Of a DNA stretch of 64,000 bases, positions 42,451 through 51,674 are shown piece after piece (position 1 is the first letter of the stretch; every line of letters begins with the position of its first letter). Position numbers and translations under genes: made by a program. The stretch spans positions 5,406,001 to 5,470,000 of the forward strand of contig JBBCGH010000001.1 of the NCBI GenBank assembly GCA_037200445.1, given 5' to 3'. This DNA is from Alphaproteobacteria bacterium. GTDB lineage: Bacteria > Pseudomonadota > Alphaproteobacteria > Rhizobiales > Xanthobacteraceae. The notes beneath the pieces were generated by a model. The model did not search any database and was not told the origin of the DNA. It saw nothing but the letters and a program-made list of their open reading frames with translations.

Positions 42451-43731
42451 ATGTCAGTTGCATCAGGCGCCGCGACGCAGCCCACAACCGCGACCGCCTC
42501 GGAAGCGACCCGCTGGGGTCAGCTCATCTTCGGCATCATCTGCATGGTGATGATCGCCAACCTGCAATACGGCTGGACGCTCTTCGTCGGGCCGATCGAC
42601 CAGAAATATCATTGGGGCCGCGCGGCGATCCAGGTCGCCTTCACAATCTTCGTACTGACCGAAACCTGGCTGGTGCCGATCGAAGGCTACCTGATCGACA
42701 AGTTCGGTCCGCGCATCATGATCTCCGGCTCGGGCGCGCTCGTCGCGATCGCGTGGGTCATCAACTCCTACGCGGACTCGCTTGCGCTCCTCTATCTCGG
42801 CGCTGCGATCGGCGGCATCGGCGCAGGCGTGATCTACGGCGGCTCGGTCGGCAACGCACTGAAGTGGTTTCCCGACCGACGCGGCCTTGCGGCTGGCCTG
42901 ACGGCCGCGGGGTTCGGCGCCGGCTCCGCGCTCACCGTGATTCCGATCGCCAACATGATCAAGACGAGCGGCTTTGAGGCTGCATTCTTCTGGTTCGGCC
43001 TCGGGCAGGGGATCGTGGTGATCTTCGTCGCGCTGCTGCTGCGCGCGCCTGCGGCAGGCGAAGTTCCGCCGCCCTTGACGGGCGCCTTGCAGCAGACGCG
43101 GCGCGACTACACGCCGATCGAGGCGCTGAGGACGCCGGTGTTCTGGGTGATGTACGTGATGTTCGTCGCGGTCGGCGCCGGCGGCCTGATGGCGATCGCG
43201 CAGCTCGCGCCCATCGCCAAGGACTTCAAGGTGGCCGACATCCCGGTATCGCTGATCGGCATCACGCTGCCGGCGCTCACCTTCGCGCTCACCATCGACC
43301 GCGTGCTCAACGGCGTGTGCCGGCCGTTCTTCGGGTGGGTCTCTGACAACATCGGCCGAGAGAACACGATGTTCATTGCCTTCTTTCTCGAAGGCATCGG
43401 CATCTATGCATTGTTGATGTTCGCCGGACACCCGGTGCTGTTCGTGATGCTGTCGGGTCTCGTGTTCTTCGCATGGGGCGAGATTTACTCGCTGTTCCCG
43501 GCGACCTGCACGGACATCTACGGCAAGACCTACGCGACCACGAACTACGGCATGCTCTACACCGCGAAGGGAACCGCCTCGCTGCTGGTTCCGCTCGCCA
43601 ACGTCCTCACCAACGCGACGGGGAGCTGGCACGCGGTGTTCTATGTGGCGGCCGCGCTCAACATCGTCGCAGCCGTGATGGCGCTTCTCGTGCTGAAGCC
43701 GATGCGCATGCGCATCACGGCCAAAGGCTGA
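42451..43731 (+). CDS. oxlT: MFS oxalate/formate antiporter, OxlT-like
   Basis: Encodes 426 residues with 12 predicted helices. The opening LIFGIICMVMIANLQYGWTLFVGPI strongly resembles OxlT of Oxalobacter, and IGGIGAGVIYGGSVGNALKWFPDRRGLAAGL is the OFA signature loop. Helices with charged and aromatic residues (FGPRIMISGSGA, SLFPATCTDIYG) are seen. Members exchange external oxalate for internal formate, producing a proton gradient as oxalate is decarboxylated inside. GAGGA lies seven bases before the ATG. It opens a plus-strand series leading through tctCBA and gntR to oxc and frc. Confidence 0.9.
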   Translation: MSVASGAATQPTTATASEATRWGQLIFGIICMVMIANLQYGWTLFVGPIDQKYHWGRAAIQVAFTIFVLTETWLVPIEGYLIDKFGPRIMISGSGALVAIAWVINSYADSLALLYLGAAIGGIGAGVIYGGSVGNALKWFPDRRGLAAGLTAAGFGAGSALTVIPIANMIKTSGFEAAFFWFGLGQGIVVIFVALLLRAPAAGEVPPPLTGALQQTRRDYTPIEALRTPVFWVMYVMFVAVGAGGLMAIAQLAPIAKDFKVADIPVSLIGITLPALTFALTIDRVLNGVCRPFFGWVSDNIGRENTMFIAFFLEGIGIYALLMFAGHPVLFVMLSGLVFFAWGEIYSLFPATCTDIYGKTYATTNYGMLYTAKGTASLLVPLANVLTNATGSWHAVFYVAAALNIVAAVMALLVLKPMRMRITAKG

Positions 43732-43895
43732 CGCGCCGGCAGCTTCTCGCGCGGCTTTCGACTTTGGTCGGGAGCCGCGCAGTTTCACGCGACAGTCTGA
43801 CGCGCGACAACGTGGTCGAAATCAAAAAAAACCACTGCGGCTCAATAATATCTGAGATTGTGCGGCGCTTTCGCAGACGCGACGCGTCTTGCGCG

Positions 43896-43909
43896 CTGGC
43901 ATACTTTAT
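43896..43909 (+). promoter_or_regulatory. shared motif CTGGCATACTTTAT upstream of tctC
   Basis: Identical to 42335-42348 and at nearly the same distance (about 97 bases) from the start codon. Outside this motif the two upstream regions do not match, which argues for selection. Confidence 0.55.
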
Positions 43910-44005
43910 TTTTTGTTCGTTGGACGAGATCGCCTGTAACTCGGGCGTGACCGCGGCCGGGAAAACCCGGCGGGGCGACAAAAAACGAGTATAGGGAACA
44001 GCGCC

Positions 44006-45028
44006 ATGAAACGCGCATGCGTCTTTTCGCATTTCGCAGCAACCTGTGCGGCCGCCGTAAGCGCGGCCGTTTTGCTATCCGCAGTTCCCGCTCTCGCAGC
44101 ATGGGAACCGACACGTCCCGTTGAGTTCATCGTGCCGGCCGGCACCGGCGGCGGCGCCGACCAGATGGCGCGCGTCATCCAGGGCATCGTGACGAAGCAC
44201 GCCCTGATGAAGCAGTCGATGGTGGTGATCAACAAGTCCGGCGGCGCGGGCGGCGAGGGCTTCCTCGACGTGAAAGGCTCCAAGGGCAATCCGCACAAGC
44301 TTGTCATAACGCTCTCGAACCTGTTCACTACGCCGCTCGCGACCGGCATTCCGTTCTCGTGGAGGGACCTCACCCCGGTCGCCATGATGGCGCTCGACGA
44401 GTTCGTGCTGTGGGTGCCGGCGGATGCGCCGTACAAGACCGCGAAGGACTACGTCGACGCCGCCAAGGCCGCACCGGGCACGATGAAGATGGGCGGCACC
44501 GGCTCGAAGCAGGAAGACCAGATCATCACGGTGGCGATCGAGAAAGCGACCGGCGCCAAGTTCACCTACATTCCCTACAAGGGCGGCGGCGAGGTCGCGG
44601 TGCAACTCGTCGGCAAGCACGTCAACTCGACGGTGAACAATCCGATCGAAGCGGTTGCCCAGTGGCGCGCCGGGCAATTGCGTCCGCTCTGCGTGTTCGA
44701 CAAGGAAAACCTGCCAGTCAAGGACAAGATCGCGGGCGACATGGCCTGGAGCGACATCCCGACCTGCAAAAGCCAGGGTCTCGACATCGAATACCTGATG
44801 CTGCGCGGCGTCTTCATGACGCCGGGCGCGACGCCGGATCAGATCGCCTTCTATGTCGACCTGCTCAAGAAGGTGCGCGAGACGCCGGAGTGGAAGGCGC
44901 TGATGCACGACGGTGCATTCAACCAGACCTTCATGTCCGGCGCCGATTACGCCAAGTGGGTGGAGAACGAAGAGAACCGGCATCGCGACCTGATGAAGGA
45001 CGCCGGCTTCCTGGCGCAGACCAACTGA
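44006..45028 (+). CDS. tctC: TTT transporter substrate-binding protein TctC
   Basis: Encodes 340 residues. A signal peptide of about 31 residues (MKRACVFSHFAATCAAAVSA, cleavage near PALAA) precedes WEPTRPVEFIVPAGTGGGAD, the carboxylate-binding loop of Bug proteins. YIPYKGGGEVAVQLVGKHV follows in the expected place. It is the high-affinity receptor for the adjacent TctB-TctA permease. A C4/C6 carboxylate is the usual ligand. Lying between an oxalate antiporter and the oxc/frc genes makes oxalate or a related dicarboxylate an attractive candidate ligand (inference). The RBS is weak. Confidence 0.93.
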   Translation: MKRACVFSHFAATCAAAVSAAVLLSAVPALAAWEPTRPVEFIVPAGTGGGADQMARVIQGIVTKHALMKQSMVVINKSGGAGGEGFLDVKGSKGNPHKLVITLSNLFTTPLATGIPFSWRDLTPVAMMALDEFVLWVPADAPYKTAKDYVDAAKAAPGTMKMGGTGSKQEDQIITVAIEKATGAKFTYIPYKGGGEVAVQLVGKHVNSTVNNPIEAVAQWRAGQLRPLCVFDKENLPVKDKIAGDMAWSDIPTCKSQGLDIEYLMLRGVFMTPGATPDQIAFYVDLLKKVRETPEWKALMHDGAFNQTFMSGADYAKWVENEENRHRDLMKDAGFLAQTN

Positions 45029-45047
45029 CGCGACATGACGCGGGTGT

Positions 45048-45072
45048 GCCGGCGGATCATATCCGCCGGCCT
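45048..45072 (+). promoter_or_regulatory. intercistronic stem-loop between tctC and tctB
   Basis: GCCGGCGGAT (45048-45057) pairs perfectly with ATCCGCCGGC (45063-45072) around CATAT. There is no T-run, so full termination is unlikely. It may protect the tctC end of the message, allowing more receptor than permease. Confidence 0.5.
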
Positions 45073-45117
45073 GCCGCGCGCCTCGTCGCATACGAAGCAA
45101 CATTCCATGAGGATCAG

Positions 45118-45615
45118 ATGAGCGACACGTCGCACGCCGGCGCAGGCCCTTCGCATCGCGCTGTCGAGATCGGCACCGCGCTGGCGATGATCGCGTTCGG
45201 CGCACTGGTCATTGCAGGCAGCCTGCACGTCGGCATCGGCTGGGGTGCCGAAGGGCCGAAATCCGGCTTCTTCCCGTTCTATCTGGGCGTCGCGATCATC
45301 GCGGCGAGCGCCGTCAACGTCGTCGCAGCCTACGGGCAGGATCCACGCACGATCTTCGCCGAGTGGTCGCAGCTCGCCTCGGTGCTCTCGGTGGTGATCC
45401 CGACCACGATCTACGTCTTCGCCGTGCCGTGGGCCGGCATCTACGTATCGTCGCTCATCCTGATCGCCGTGTTCATGGTGTGGCTCGGCCGCTATCGCGT
45501 CGGCATGGCGGCGGCCGTCTCGATCGGCGTGACCGTCGCGACCTACCTGATGTTCGAGAAGTGGTTCCTCGTGCCGCTGCCGAAGGGACCGATCGAAGAC
45601 TGGCTCGGGCTGTAA
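45118..45615 (+). CDS. tctB: TTT transporter small membrane subunit TctB
   Basis: Encodes 165 residues with four hydrophobic helices (about 20-40, 50-70, 87-120 and 128-150). GPKSGFFPFYLGVAIIAAS is the TctB signature. It is the small integral subunit that pairs with TctA. GAGGATCAG precedes the ATG, so the start is MSDTSHAGAG; the open frame upstream is a shadow of tctC. It lies 26 bases before tctA. Confidence 0.92.
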   Translation: MSDTSHAGAGPSHRAVEIGTALAMIAFGALVIAGSLHVGIGWGAEGPKSGFFPFYLGVAIIAASAVNVVAAYGQDPRTIFAEWSQLASVLSVVIPTTIYVFAVPWAGIYVSSLILIAVFMVWLGRYRVGMAAAVSIGVTVATYLMFEKWFLVPLPKGPIEDWLGL

Positions 45616-45641
45616 ATTCCGCACGCTGAAAGACGACGCTA

Positions 45642-47147
45642 ATGATCGAAGATATCGGCAATCTGTTTCACGGCTTCGCGGTGGTTCTCCAGCCGTTCAA
45701 TCTGCTCTTGATGGTTGTCGGCATTCTGCTCGGCGTCATCATCGGCGTGCTGCCGGGTCTTGGCGGCGCGAATGGCGTCGCGATCCTGCTGCCGCTCACC
45801 TTCGGCATGTCGCCGACTTCCGCGATCATCATGCTGTCCTGCATCTACTGGGGCGCGCTGTTCGGTGGCGCCATCACATCGGTGCTGTTCAACATCCCGG
45901 GCGAACCATGGTCGGTCGCGACGACCTTCGACGGCCATCCGATGGCGCAGAAGGGTCAGGCGGGCGAGGCGCTGACCGCCGCGTTCACCTCGTCCTTCGT
46001 CGGCGCGCTGTTCGCCGTGATCATGATCACGCTGGTTGCGCCGCTCGTTGCAAAATTTGCGTTGCAGTTCGGCCCGACGGAGAAGTTCGCGGTGTTCTTC
46101 CTCGCCTTCTGCTCCTTCATCGGCATGGGCAAGGAGCCGCCGTTCAAGACCGTCGCCGCGATGATGATCGGCTTCGCGCTCGCGGCCGTCGGCCTCGACA
46201 GCGTGACCGGCCAGCTCCGTCTCACGTTCGGTTTTACGGAGTTGCTCAACGGCTTCGACTTCCTGGTCGCCGTCATCGGCCTGTTCGGCATCGGCGAGAT
46301 CCTGCTTACCATGGAGGAAGGCCTCTCCTTCAAGGGCCGCGCCGCCGGCATCAACCCGAAGGTCGTGTGGGAGACCTGGAAGGAGCTGCCGCGCTACTGG
46401 GCGACGTCGCTGCGCTCTTGCGTCATCGGATGCTGGATGGGCATTTCGCCCGCGGGCGCGACGCCCGCCTCGTTCATGAGCTACGGCATCGCCAAGCGCA
46501 CCTCGAAGCGCGGCGACAACTTCGGCAAGGGCGAGATCGAGGGCGTGGTCGCGCCCGAGACGGCGGCCCACGCCGCCGGCACCGCCGCGCTGTTGCCGAT
46601 GCTCGCGCTCGGCGTGCCGGGCTCGCCGACCGCCGCCGTGCTGCTTGGTGGCCTGTTGATCTGGGGCCTTCAGCCGGGCCCGCTGCTGTTCGTCGAACAG
46701 AAGGATTTCGTGTGGGGCCTGATCGCCTCGATGTATCTCGGCAACGTCGTCGGCCTCCTGATCGTGCTCACTTGCGTGCCGCTGTTCGCCGCGATCCTGC
46801 GCATCCCGTTCTCGATCATCGGCCCGATCATTCTGGTGATGTGCGCGATCGGCGCCTACACGGTGCACAACTCCGCCTTCGACGTGGTGCTGATGCTGGT
46901 GTTCGGCGTGATCGGCTACGTGCTGAAGAAAACCAATTACCCGCTTGCCCCGATGGTCCTGGCGATCGTGCTTGGCGACAAGGCCGAAGAAGCCTTCCGC
47001 CAGTCCTTGCTCGGCTCGGGCGGGAGCCTCGGGGTGTTCTTTTCCAACGGGCTGGTCGGCACGATCATGGTTCTCGGCCTGATCGCGCTGTTTTGGCCGC
47101 TGATCCAGAGCGCCTGGACCAAGGCGCGGCTCGCAACGGCCGCCTGA
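45642..47147 (+). CDS. tctA: TTT transporter large membrane subunit TctA
   Basis: Encodes 501 residues with about 11-12 helices. GVLPGLGGANGVAILLPLTFGMSP is the first TctA motif and a second inverted-topology copy is ALLPMLALGVPGSPTAAVLLGGL. IYWGALFGGAITSVLFNIPGE follows the first. The protein forms the ion-coupled channel for small carboxylates. It completes tctCBA, a secondary high-affinity uptake system. The gntR gene starts 87 bases downstream. Confidence 0.94.
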   Translation: MIEDIGNLFHGFAVVLQPFNLLLMVVGILLGVIIGVLPGLGGANGVAILLPLTFGMSPTSAIIMLSCIYWGALFGGAITSVLFNIPGEPWSVATTFDGHPMAQKGQAGEALTAAFTSSFVGALFAVIMITLVAPLVAKFALQFGPTEKFAVFFLAFCSFIGMGKEPPFKTVAAMMIGFALAAVGLDSVTGQLRLTFGFTELLNGFDFLVAVIGLFGIGEILLTMEEGLSFKGRAAGINPKVVWETWKELPRYWATSLRSCVIGCWMGISPAGATPASFMSYGIAKRTSKRGDNFGKGEIEGVVAPETAAHAAGTAALLPMLALGVPGSPTAAVLLGGLLIWGLQPGPLLFVEQKDFVWGLIASMYLGNVVGLLIVLTCVPLFAAILRIPFSIIGPIILVMCAIGAYTVHNSAFDVVLMLVFGVIGYVLKKTNYPLAPMVLAIVLGDKAEEAFRQSLLGSGGSLGVFFSNGLVGTIMVLGLIALFWPLIQSAWTKARLATAA

Positions 47148-47195
47148 TTGTTCCGAACCCGATTGATTTGAGTTCTCAAAGGTGCTTCATATGGA

Positions 47196-47209
47196 ATTAT
47201 GTATACCAG
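47196..47209 (-). promoter_or_regulatory. GntR-type operator-like site upstream of gntR
   Basis: On the minus strand it reads CTGGTATACATAAT, 11 of 14 bases identical to the motif at 42335 and 43896. It contains TGTATACCA (plus strand), close to the TGGTATACCA palindrome of FadR/FCD regulators. It lies 25 bases before the gntR ATG, where binding would block expression. Confidence 0.5.
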
Positions 47210-47234
47210 AGACCCGGCTGATCTGGAGGGGATC

Positions 47235-47945
47235 ATGAGCGATGCCCCAGCACGCGCCCCTGCCTCGCGCGTCGTCCTCGCCCCTCTGGAAGACACCTCG
47301 ACCTTCGCCGACCGCGCGTACGTGGCGCTGAAGGACACCATCGTGTCGCTCAATGTCTATGAGCAGGAAGGCGAGGTGCGGCTCGACGAGCGCCAACTCG
47401 CGAGCGATCTCGGCATCTCGCGCACGCCGGTGCGCGAGGCGATGGCGCAGCTCGAGCGCGAAGGCTTCGTGCGCTCGGTACCGCGGCGCGGCATCTATGT
47501 GGTGCGCAAGAGCAAGCAGGAAGTGATCGAGATGATCACCGCCTGGGCGGCGCTGGAAAGCATGGCGGCGCGCCTGATCACACAAAATGCCTCGACCGAG
47601 GAAATCGCGGCGCTGCGCAAAATGTTCGCCACCTTCGAGAACGGCGAGGCCCGCGCGCATCTCGACGAATATTCCGAGGCGAACATCGAGTTTCATCAGA
47701 CCATCATCCGCATGAGCAAGAACCACGTGCTCATCGATCTCGCGGAAAACCTGTTCACCCACATGCGGATGATCCGCCGCAAGACGATCGGCGAGCAGGA
47801 TCGTGTCGAGCGCTCGATCCGCGATCACATCAACATCATCGAGGCGCTCGAAGCGCGCGACACCGCGCGCGCCGAGGATCTCGTGCGCAACCACGCGCTC
47901 GGCCTCGCCGACCACGTGGCGAAATACGCGGATTATCTAGACTGA
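47235..47945 (+). CDS. GntR-family transcriptional regulator (FCD subfamily)
   Basis: Encodes 236 residues. The start is set at MSDAPARAP with GGAGGGG upstream. The winged-helix domain (EVRLDERQLASDLGISRTPVREAMAQ, then LEREGFVRSVPRRGIYV) lies at about 45-95, and the FCD effector domain (about 100-230) contains the metal or effector His residues around NIEFHQTI and ERSIRDHINI. FCD regulators bind small organic acids and usually repress uptake or catabolic genes. It lies between tctCBA and oxc on the same strand and so probably controls both. Confidence 0.92.
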   Translation: MSDAPARAPASRVVLAPLEDTSTFADRAYVALKDTIVSLNVYEQEGEVRLDERQLASDLGISRTPVREAMAQLEREGFVRSVPRRGIYVVRKSKQEVIEMITAWAALESMAARLITQNASTEEIAALRKMFATFENGEARAHLDEYSEANIEFHQTIIRMSKNHVLIDLAENLFTHMRMIRRKTIGEQDRVERSIRDHINIIEALEARDTARAEDLVRNHALGLADHVAKYADYLD

Positions 47946-47976
47946 GATGACACAAAGAGACGACAAGCTCTCAGCC

Positions 47977-48057
47977 GTCGTCCCCGCGAAGGCGGGGACC
48001 CAGTAAATACCGCGCCGTCAGCGATTACTGGATGCCCGCCTTCGCGGGCATGACGAC
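47977..48057. repeat. palindromic repeat, GTCGTCCCCGCG... family (copy 2)
   Basis: GTCGTCCCCGCGAAGGCGGG then GACCCAGTAA at the left, TTACTGGATGCCCGCCTTCG then CGGGCATGACGAC at the right. It lies between gntR and oxc, ending 28 bases before the oxc ATG, so it would be in the oxc leader if the two are co-transcribed. Confidence 0.75.
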
Positions 48058-48085
48058 GGAGAGGAAAAGAACGAGGGAGAGAAAC

Positions 48086-49828
48086 ATGGCGGAAGCCGCA
48101 CTGAAGGAAAGCCCTGCGAGCGCTGCGGAAGACGAGCGCGAGCTGACCGACGGCTTTCATCTCATCATCGATGCGCTGAAGCTCAATGGCCTCACCACCA
48201 TCTACGGCGTGCCGGGCATTCCGATCACGGATTTCGGCCGCATGGCGCAGGCCTCAGGGCTGCGCGTGCTCTCGTTCCGCCACGAGCAGAACGCCGGCTA
48301 TGCGGCCTCGATCGCGGGCTTCCTGACCAAGAAACCGGGCGTCTGCCTCACCGTCTCGGCACCGGGCTTCCTCAACGGCCTGACCGCGCTCGCCCACGCC
48401 ACCACCAACTGCTTCCCGATGATCCTGATCTCCGGCTCTTCCGAGCGCGAGATCGTCGATCTGCAGCAGGGCGACTACGAGGAGATGGACCAGCTCGCGA
48501 TCGCCAAGCCGCTCTGCAAGGCCGCCTATCGCGTGCTGCACGCGGCCGATATCGGGATCGGCATCGCACGCGCGATCCGAGCCGCGGTGTCGGGCCGTCC
48601 GGGCGGCGTCTATCTCGACCTGCCGGCCAAGCTGTTCGGCCAGGTGATGGACGCCGAAGCCGGCAAGAAGTCGCTGGTGAAGGTGATCGACGCCGCGCCG
48701 GCGCAGATCCCTGCGCCCGACGCGGTGAAGCGCGCGCTCGATCTCCTCAAGAGCGCCAAGCGCCCGCTGATCATCCTCGGCAAGGGCGCAGCCTACGCGC
48801 AGGCCGACGACGCGATCCGGGCGTTCGTCGAAAAGAGCGGCGCGCCGTTCCTGCCGATGAGCATGGGCAAGGGCCTCCTGCCCGACACGCATCCGCAATG
48901 CGCGGGCGCGGCGCGCTCGACCGTGCTGGCGCAGTCCGACGTTGTGATGCTGATCGGCGCGCGGCTCAACTGGCTCCTGTCGCACGGCAAGGGCAAGGCC
49001 TGGGGCACCGAGCCCAAGAAGTTTATCCAGATCGACATCGAGCCGAAGGAAATGGACTCCAACATCGAGATCGTGGCGCCGGTGGTCGGCGATATCGGCT
49101 CGTGCGTCGCCGCACTCAATGAGGCGATGGGCGCCAGCTTCCCGAAGGCGCCGGCGGACTGGGCGAAAACAGTGACCTCCAAGCGCGACGAGAACGTCGC
49201 CAAGATGGCGCCACGCCTGATGAACAACAACGTGCCGATGGACTATCACGGCGCGCTCGGCGTGCTGAAGAACGTCGTCAAGGAGCGCCCCGACGCGATT
49301 CTCGTCAATGAGGGCGCCAACACGCTCGACCTCGCGCGCGGGATCATCGACGTCTACCAGCCGCGCAAGCGCATCGATGTCGGCACCTGGGGCATCATGG
49401 GCATCGGCATGGGCTATGCGATCGCCGCAGCGGTCGAAACGGGCAAGCCGGTGCTTTGCGTCGAGGGCGATTCGGCGTTCGGCTTCTCCGGCATGGAGGT
49501 CGAGACGATCTGCCGCTACCAGCTGCCGATCTGCGTGGTGATCTTCAACAACGACGGCATCTATCGGGGCACCGACGTCAACAATGCGAGCGCCGATCCG
49601 GCGACCACCGTGTTCGTGAAAGGCTCGCGCTACGACAAGATGATGGAAGCGTTTGGTGGCGTGGGCGTCAACGCGACGAGCCCCGACGAGCTTCGCCGTG
49701 CCGTCAACGCCGCCATGGATTCCGGCAAGCCGACGCTGATCAACGCGGTGATCGATCCCGCGGCGGGCAGCGAGTCCGGCCGCATCGGAAATCTCAACCC
49801 GCAGAGCAAGCTGAAGAAGAAAGCGTAG
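48086..49828 (+). CDS. oxc: oxalyl-CoA decarboxylase
   Basis: Encodes 580 residues of a ThDP enzyme that decarboxylates oxalyl-CoA to formyl-CoA. [12 protein letters not shown] at about 64-75 has the ThDP-activating Glu, and [20 protein letters not shown] at about 461-480 leads to FNNDGIYRG, the Mg-ThDP motif of GDx25-30NN type. [18 protein letters not shown] and the C-terminal basic SKLKKKA tail match known oxalyl-CoA decarboxylases. The start follows GAGGGAGAG. It is central to oxalate breakdown; frc follows after a 145-base palindromic spacer. Confidence 0.97.
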   Translation: MAEAALKESPASAAEDERELTDGFHLIIDALKLNGLTTIYGVPGIPITDFGRMAQASGLRVLSFRHEQNAGYAASIAGFLTKKPGVCLTVSAPGFLNGLTALAHATTNCFPMILISGSSEREIVDLQQGDYEEMDQLAIAKPLCKAAYRVLHAADIGIGIARAIRAAVSGRPGGVYLDLPAKLFGQVMDAEAGKKSLVKVIDAAPAQIPAPDAVKRALDLLKSAKRPLIILGKGAAYAQADDAIRAFVEKSGAPFLPMSMGKGLLPDTHPQCAGAARSTVLAQSDVVMLIGARLNWLLSHGKGKAWGTEPKKFIQIDIEPKEMDSNIEIVAPVVGDIGSCVAALNEAMGASFPKAPADWAKTVTSKRDENVAKMAPRLMNNNVPMDYHGALGVLKNVVKERPDAILVNEGANTLDLARGIIDVYQPRKRIDVGTWGIMGIGMGYAIAAAVETGKPVLCVEGDSAFGFSGMEVETICRYQLPICVVIFNNDGIYRGTDVNNASADPATTVFVKGSRYDKMMEAFGGVGVNATSPDELRRAVNAAMDSGKPTLINAVIDPAAGSESGRIGNLNPQSKLKKKA

Positions 49829-49950
49829 GGTGGGCAAAGGCGGCGCACGTCAGTGCGCGCCGTGCCCACGCGTATTGATGACAATGAGAACAATTGATCG
49901 CAACCGAAATGAGCTTGTTCGCGTGGGCACGGCGCCTTTGCTCACCCCAC
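49826..49950. repeat. palindromic element between oxc and frc
   Basis: GGGTGGGCAAAGGCG (49828-49842) pairs with CGCCTTTGCTCACCC (49933-49947) with one mismatch, and inner GCCGTGCCCACGCG (49859-49872) pairs perfectly with 49920-49933. The outer left arm begins at the oxc stop codon. Confidence 0.7.
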
Positions 49951-49973
49951 GAGACTGAGACAAGGAGACACAT

Positions 49974-51563
49974 ATGGCCAAGAAGGCAAACCGCGCCGCA
50001 GCGCGCGTGACCAGGAAGGCGGCAGCCGCGCGGCGCGCTGCCGCACACGCCAAGGCGCGCGGTGGCGCCGGCGCCGCGAAGCCCTCCGCCAAGCGCGCTC
50101 GCGCGCCGAAGAAGGCGCTTGCCACCAAGCAGAGCATGCTGGCCGCCGACGCGCGTGCGGCGCGCTCCGCCAAGCAGGCCGCCCGCAAGGCCGAGAAGCG
50201 CAGCGCCAAGGCCACCAAGGGGACTGCGGCGAACAGCAACGGTCTCCCGAAGCCGTCGACCAAGCCGTTCGGCCAGGCCGGCAAGGCGCTCGAAGGCGTG
50301 CGCATCCTCGACTTCACGCACGTGCAGTCGGGGCCGACCTGCACGCAGCTGCTCGGTTACATGGGCGCGGATGTCATCAAGGTAGAGCGCCCGGGCGTCG
50401 GCGACATCACGCGCGGCCAGTTGCGCGACGTGCCGAACGCAGACTCGCTCTACTTTACGATGCTCAACGGCAACAAGCGCTCGATCACGATCGACTCGAA
50501 GCACCCTAAGGGCCGCGACATTCTCGATCGCCTGATCATGCAGTGCGACGTGCTGGTCGAAAATTTCGCGCCCGGCGCGCTCGACCGCATGGGGTTGACC
50601 TGGGAGCACATCCACAAGCTCAACCCGCGCATGATCGTCGCGTCGGTTAAGGGCTTCGGCCCCGGCCCGTACGAGGACTGCAAGGTCTATGAGAACGTCG
50701 CGCAGTGCGCGGGCGGCTCGGCCTCCACCACCGGCTTCCGCGAGGGCCCGCCGCTGGTCACCGGCGCGCAGATCGGCGACTCAGGCACCGGCCTGCATCT
50801 CGCGCTCGGCATCGTGTCGGCGCTCTACCAGCGTATCCGCACCGGCCGCGGGCAGAAGGTGCTCTGCGCCATGCAGGACGGGGTTCTCAACCTTGCGCGC
50901 GTGAAGCTGCGCGATCAGCAGCGCCTGACGCACGGCCCGCTGAAGGAATACAGCCAGTTCGGCGAGAACGTGGCGTTCGGCAAGGCGGTGCCGCGCGCCG
51001 GTAACGACTCCGGCGGCGGACAGCCCGGCTGGATCCTCAAGTGCAAGGGCTGGGAGGAAGACCCCGACGCCTACATCTATTTCATCACGCAGGCACCCGT
51101 GTGGGGCGAGATCTGCGACCTGATCGGCAAGCCGGAGTGGAAGACCGATCCGGACTACGCGACGCCGAACGCGCGGCTGCCGCGGCTGAAATCGATCTTC
51201 GGCACCATCGAGGAGTGGACCAAGACCATGACCAAGTTCGAGGTCATGGATAAGTGCAATGCGCTCGACATTCCGGTCGGTCCGATCCTGTCGATGAAAG
51301 AGATCGCCGAGGAGAAGTCGCTGCGCGACACCGGCACGGTGGTCGAGGTCGATCACCCGACGCGCGGCAAGTACCTGACCGTCGGCAATCCGATCAAGCT
51401 GTCGGATAGCCCCTGCGAGGTGGCGCGCTCGCCGCTGCTCGGCGAGCACACCGAGGAAATCCTCGGCAAGGTGCTCGGCTATTCGGCTGCCGAGATCACG
51501 GAGATCAAGGGGTCGGGCGCGATCACGCCTGCCGAGAAGGGCGCGCGCGCGGAAGCGGCTTAG
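49974..51563 (+). CDS. frc: formyl-CoA:oxalate CoA-transferase with histone-H1-like N-terminal tail
   Basis: Encodes 529 residues. The catalytic part starts at about residue 104 ([20 protein letters not shown]) and is 426 residues long, like Oxalobacter Frc. The catalytic Asp lies in [10 protein letters not shown] at about 269, and the glycine loop is [10 protein letters not shown]. It transfers CoA from formyl-CoA to oxalate. The first 90 residues are an extra domain rich in alanine (35), lysine and arginine (26) with only two acidic residues, resembling histone H1 or AlgP tails. AAGGAGACACAT precedes the ATG, and no ATG, GTG or TTG lies at the usual Frc start, so the tail is probably translated. 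Confidence 0.95.
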   Translation: MAKKANRAAARVTRKAAAARRAAAHAKARGGAGAAKPSAKRARAPKKALATKQSMLAADARAARSAKQAARKAEKRSAKATKGTAANSNGLPKPSTKPFGQAGKALEGVRILDFTHVQSGPTCTQLLGYMGADVIKVERPGVGDITRGQLRDVPNADSLYFTMLNGNKRSITIDSKHPKGRDILDRLIMQCDVLVENFAPGALDRMGLTWEHIHKLNPRMIVASVKGFGPGPYEDCKVYENVAQCAGGSASTTGFREGPPLVTGAQIGDSGTGLHLALGIVSALYQRIRTGRGQKVLCAMQDGVLNLARVKLRDQQRLTHGPLKEYSQFGENVAFGKAVPRAGNDSGGGQPGWILKCKGWEEDPDAYIYFITQAPVWGEICDLIGKPEWKTDPDYATPNARLPRLKSIFGTIEEWTKTMTKFEVMDKCNALDIPVGPILSMKEIAEEKSLRDTGTVVEVDHPTRGKYLTVGNPIKLSDSPCEVARSPLLGEHTEEILGKVLGYSAAEITEIKGSGAITPAEKGARAEAA

Positions 51564-51569
51564 CGCAGG

Positions 51570-51652
51570 CTGTCGTCCCCGCGAAAGCGGGGACCCAGTA
51601 ACCACCGAACAAGCGGTGTTTACTGGATGCCCGCCTACGCGGGCACGACGAC
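51570..51652. repeat. palindromic repeat, GTCGTCCCCGCG... family (copy 3)
   Basis: GTCGTCCCCGCGAAAGCGGG then GACCCAGTAA, and TTTACTGGATGCCCGCCTAC then GCGGGCACGACGAC. It lies between frc and the formyltransferase gene, ending 22 bases before its ATG. Confidence 0.75.
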
Positions 51653-51674
51653 GGAGTGTGGGAGGGTTGTTGCA

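Noticed and set aside
42463-43788. A 441-residue minus-strand frame opposite the OxlT-like gene
   Set aside because: Composition is Arg/His/Asp-rich and no membrane or enzyme motif appears; the plus strand has 12 helices and OFA motifs.
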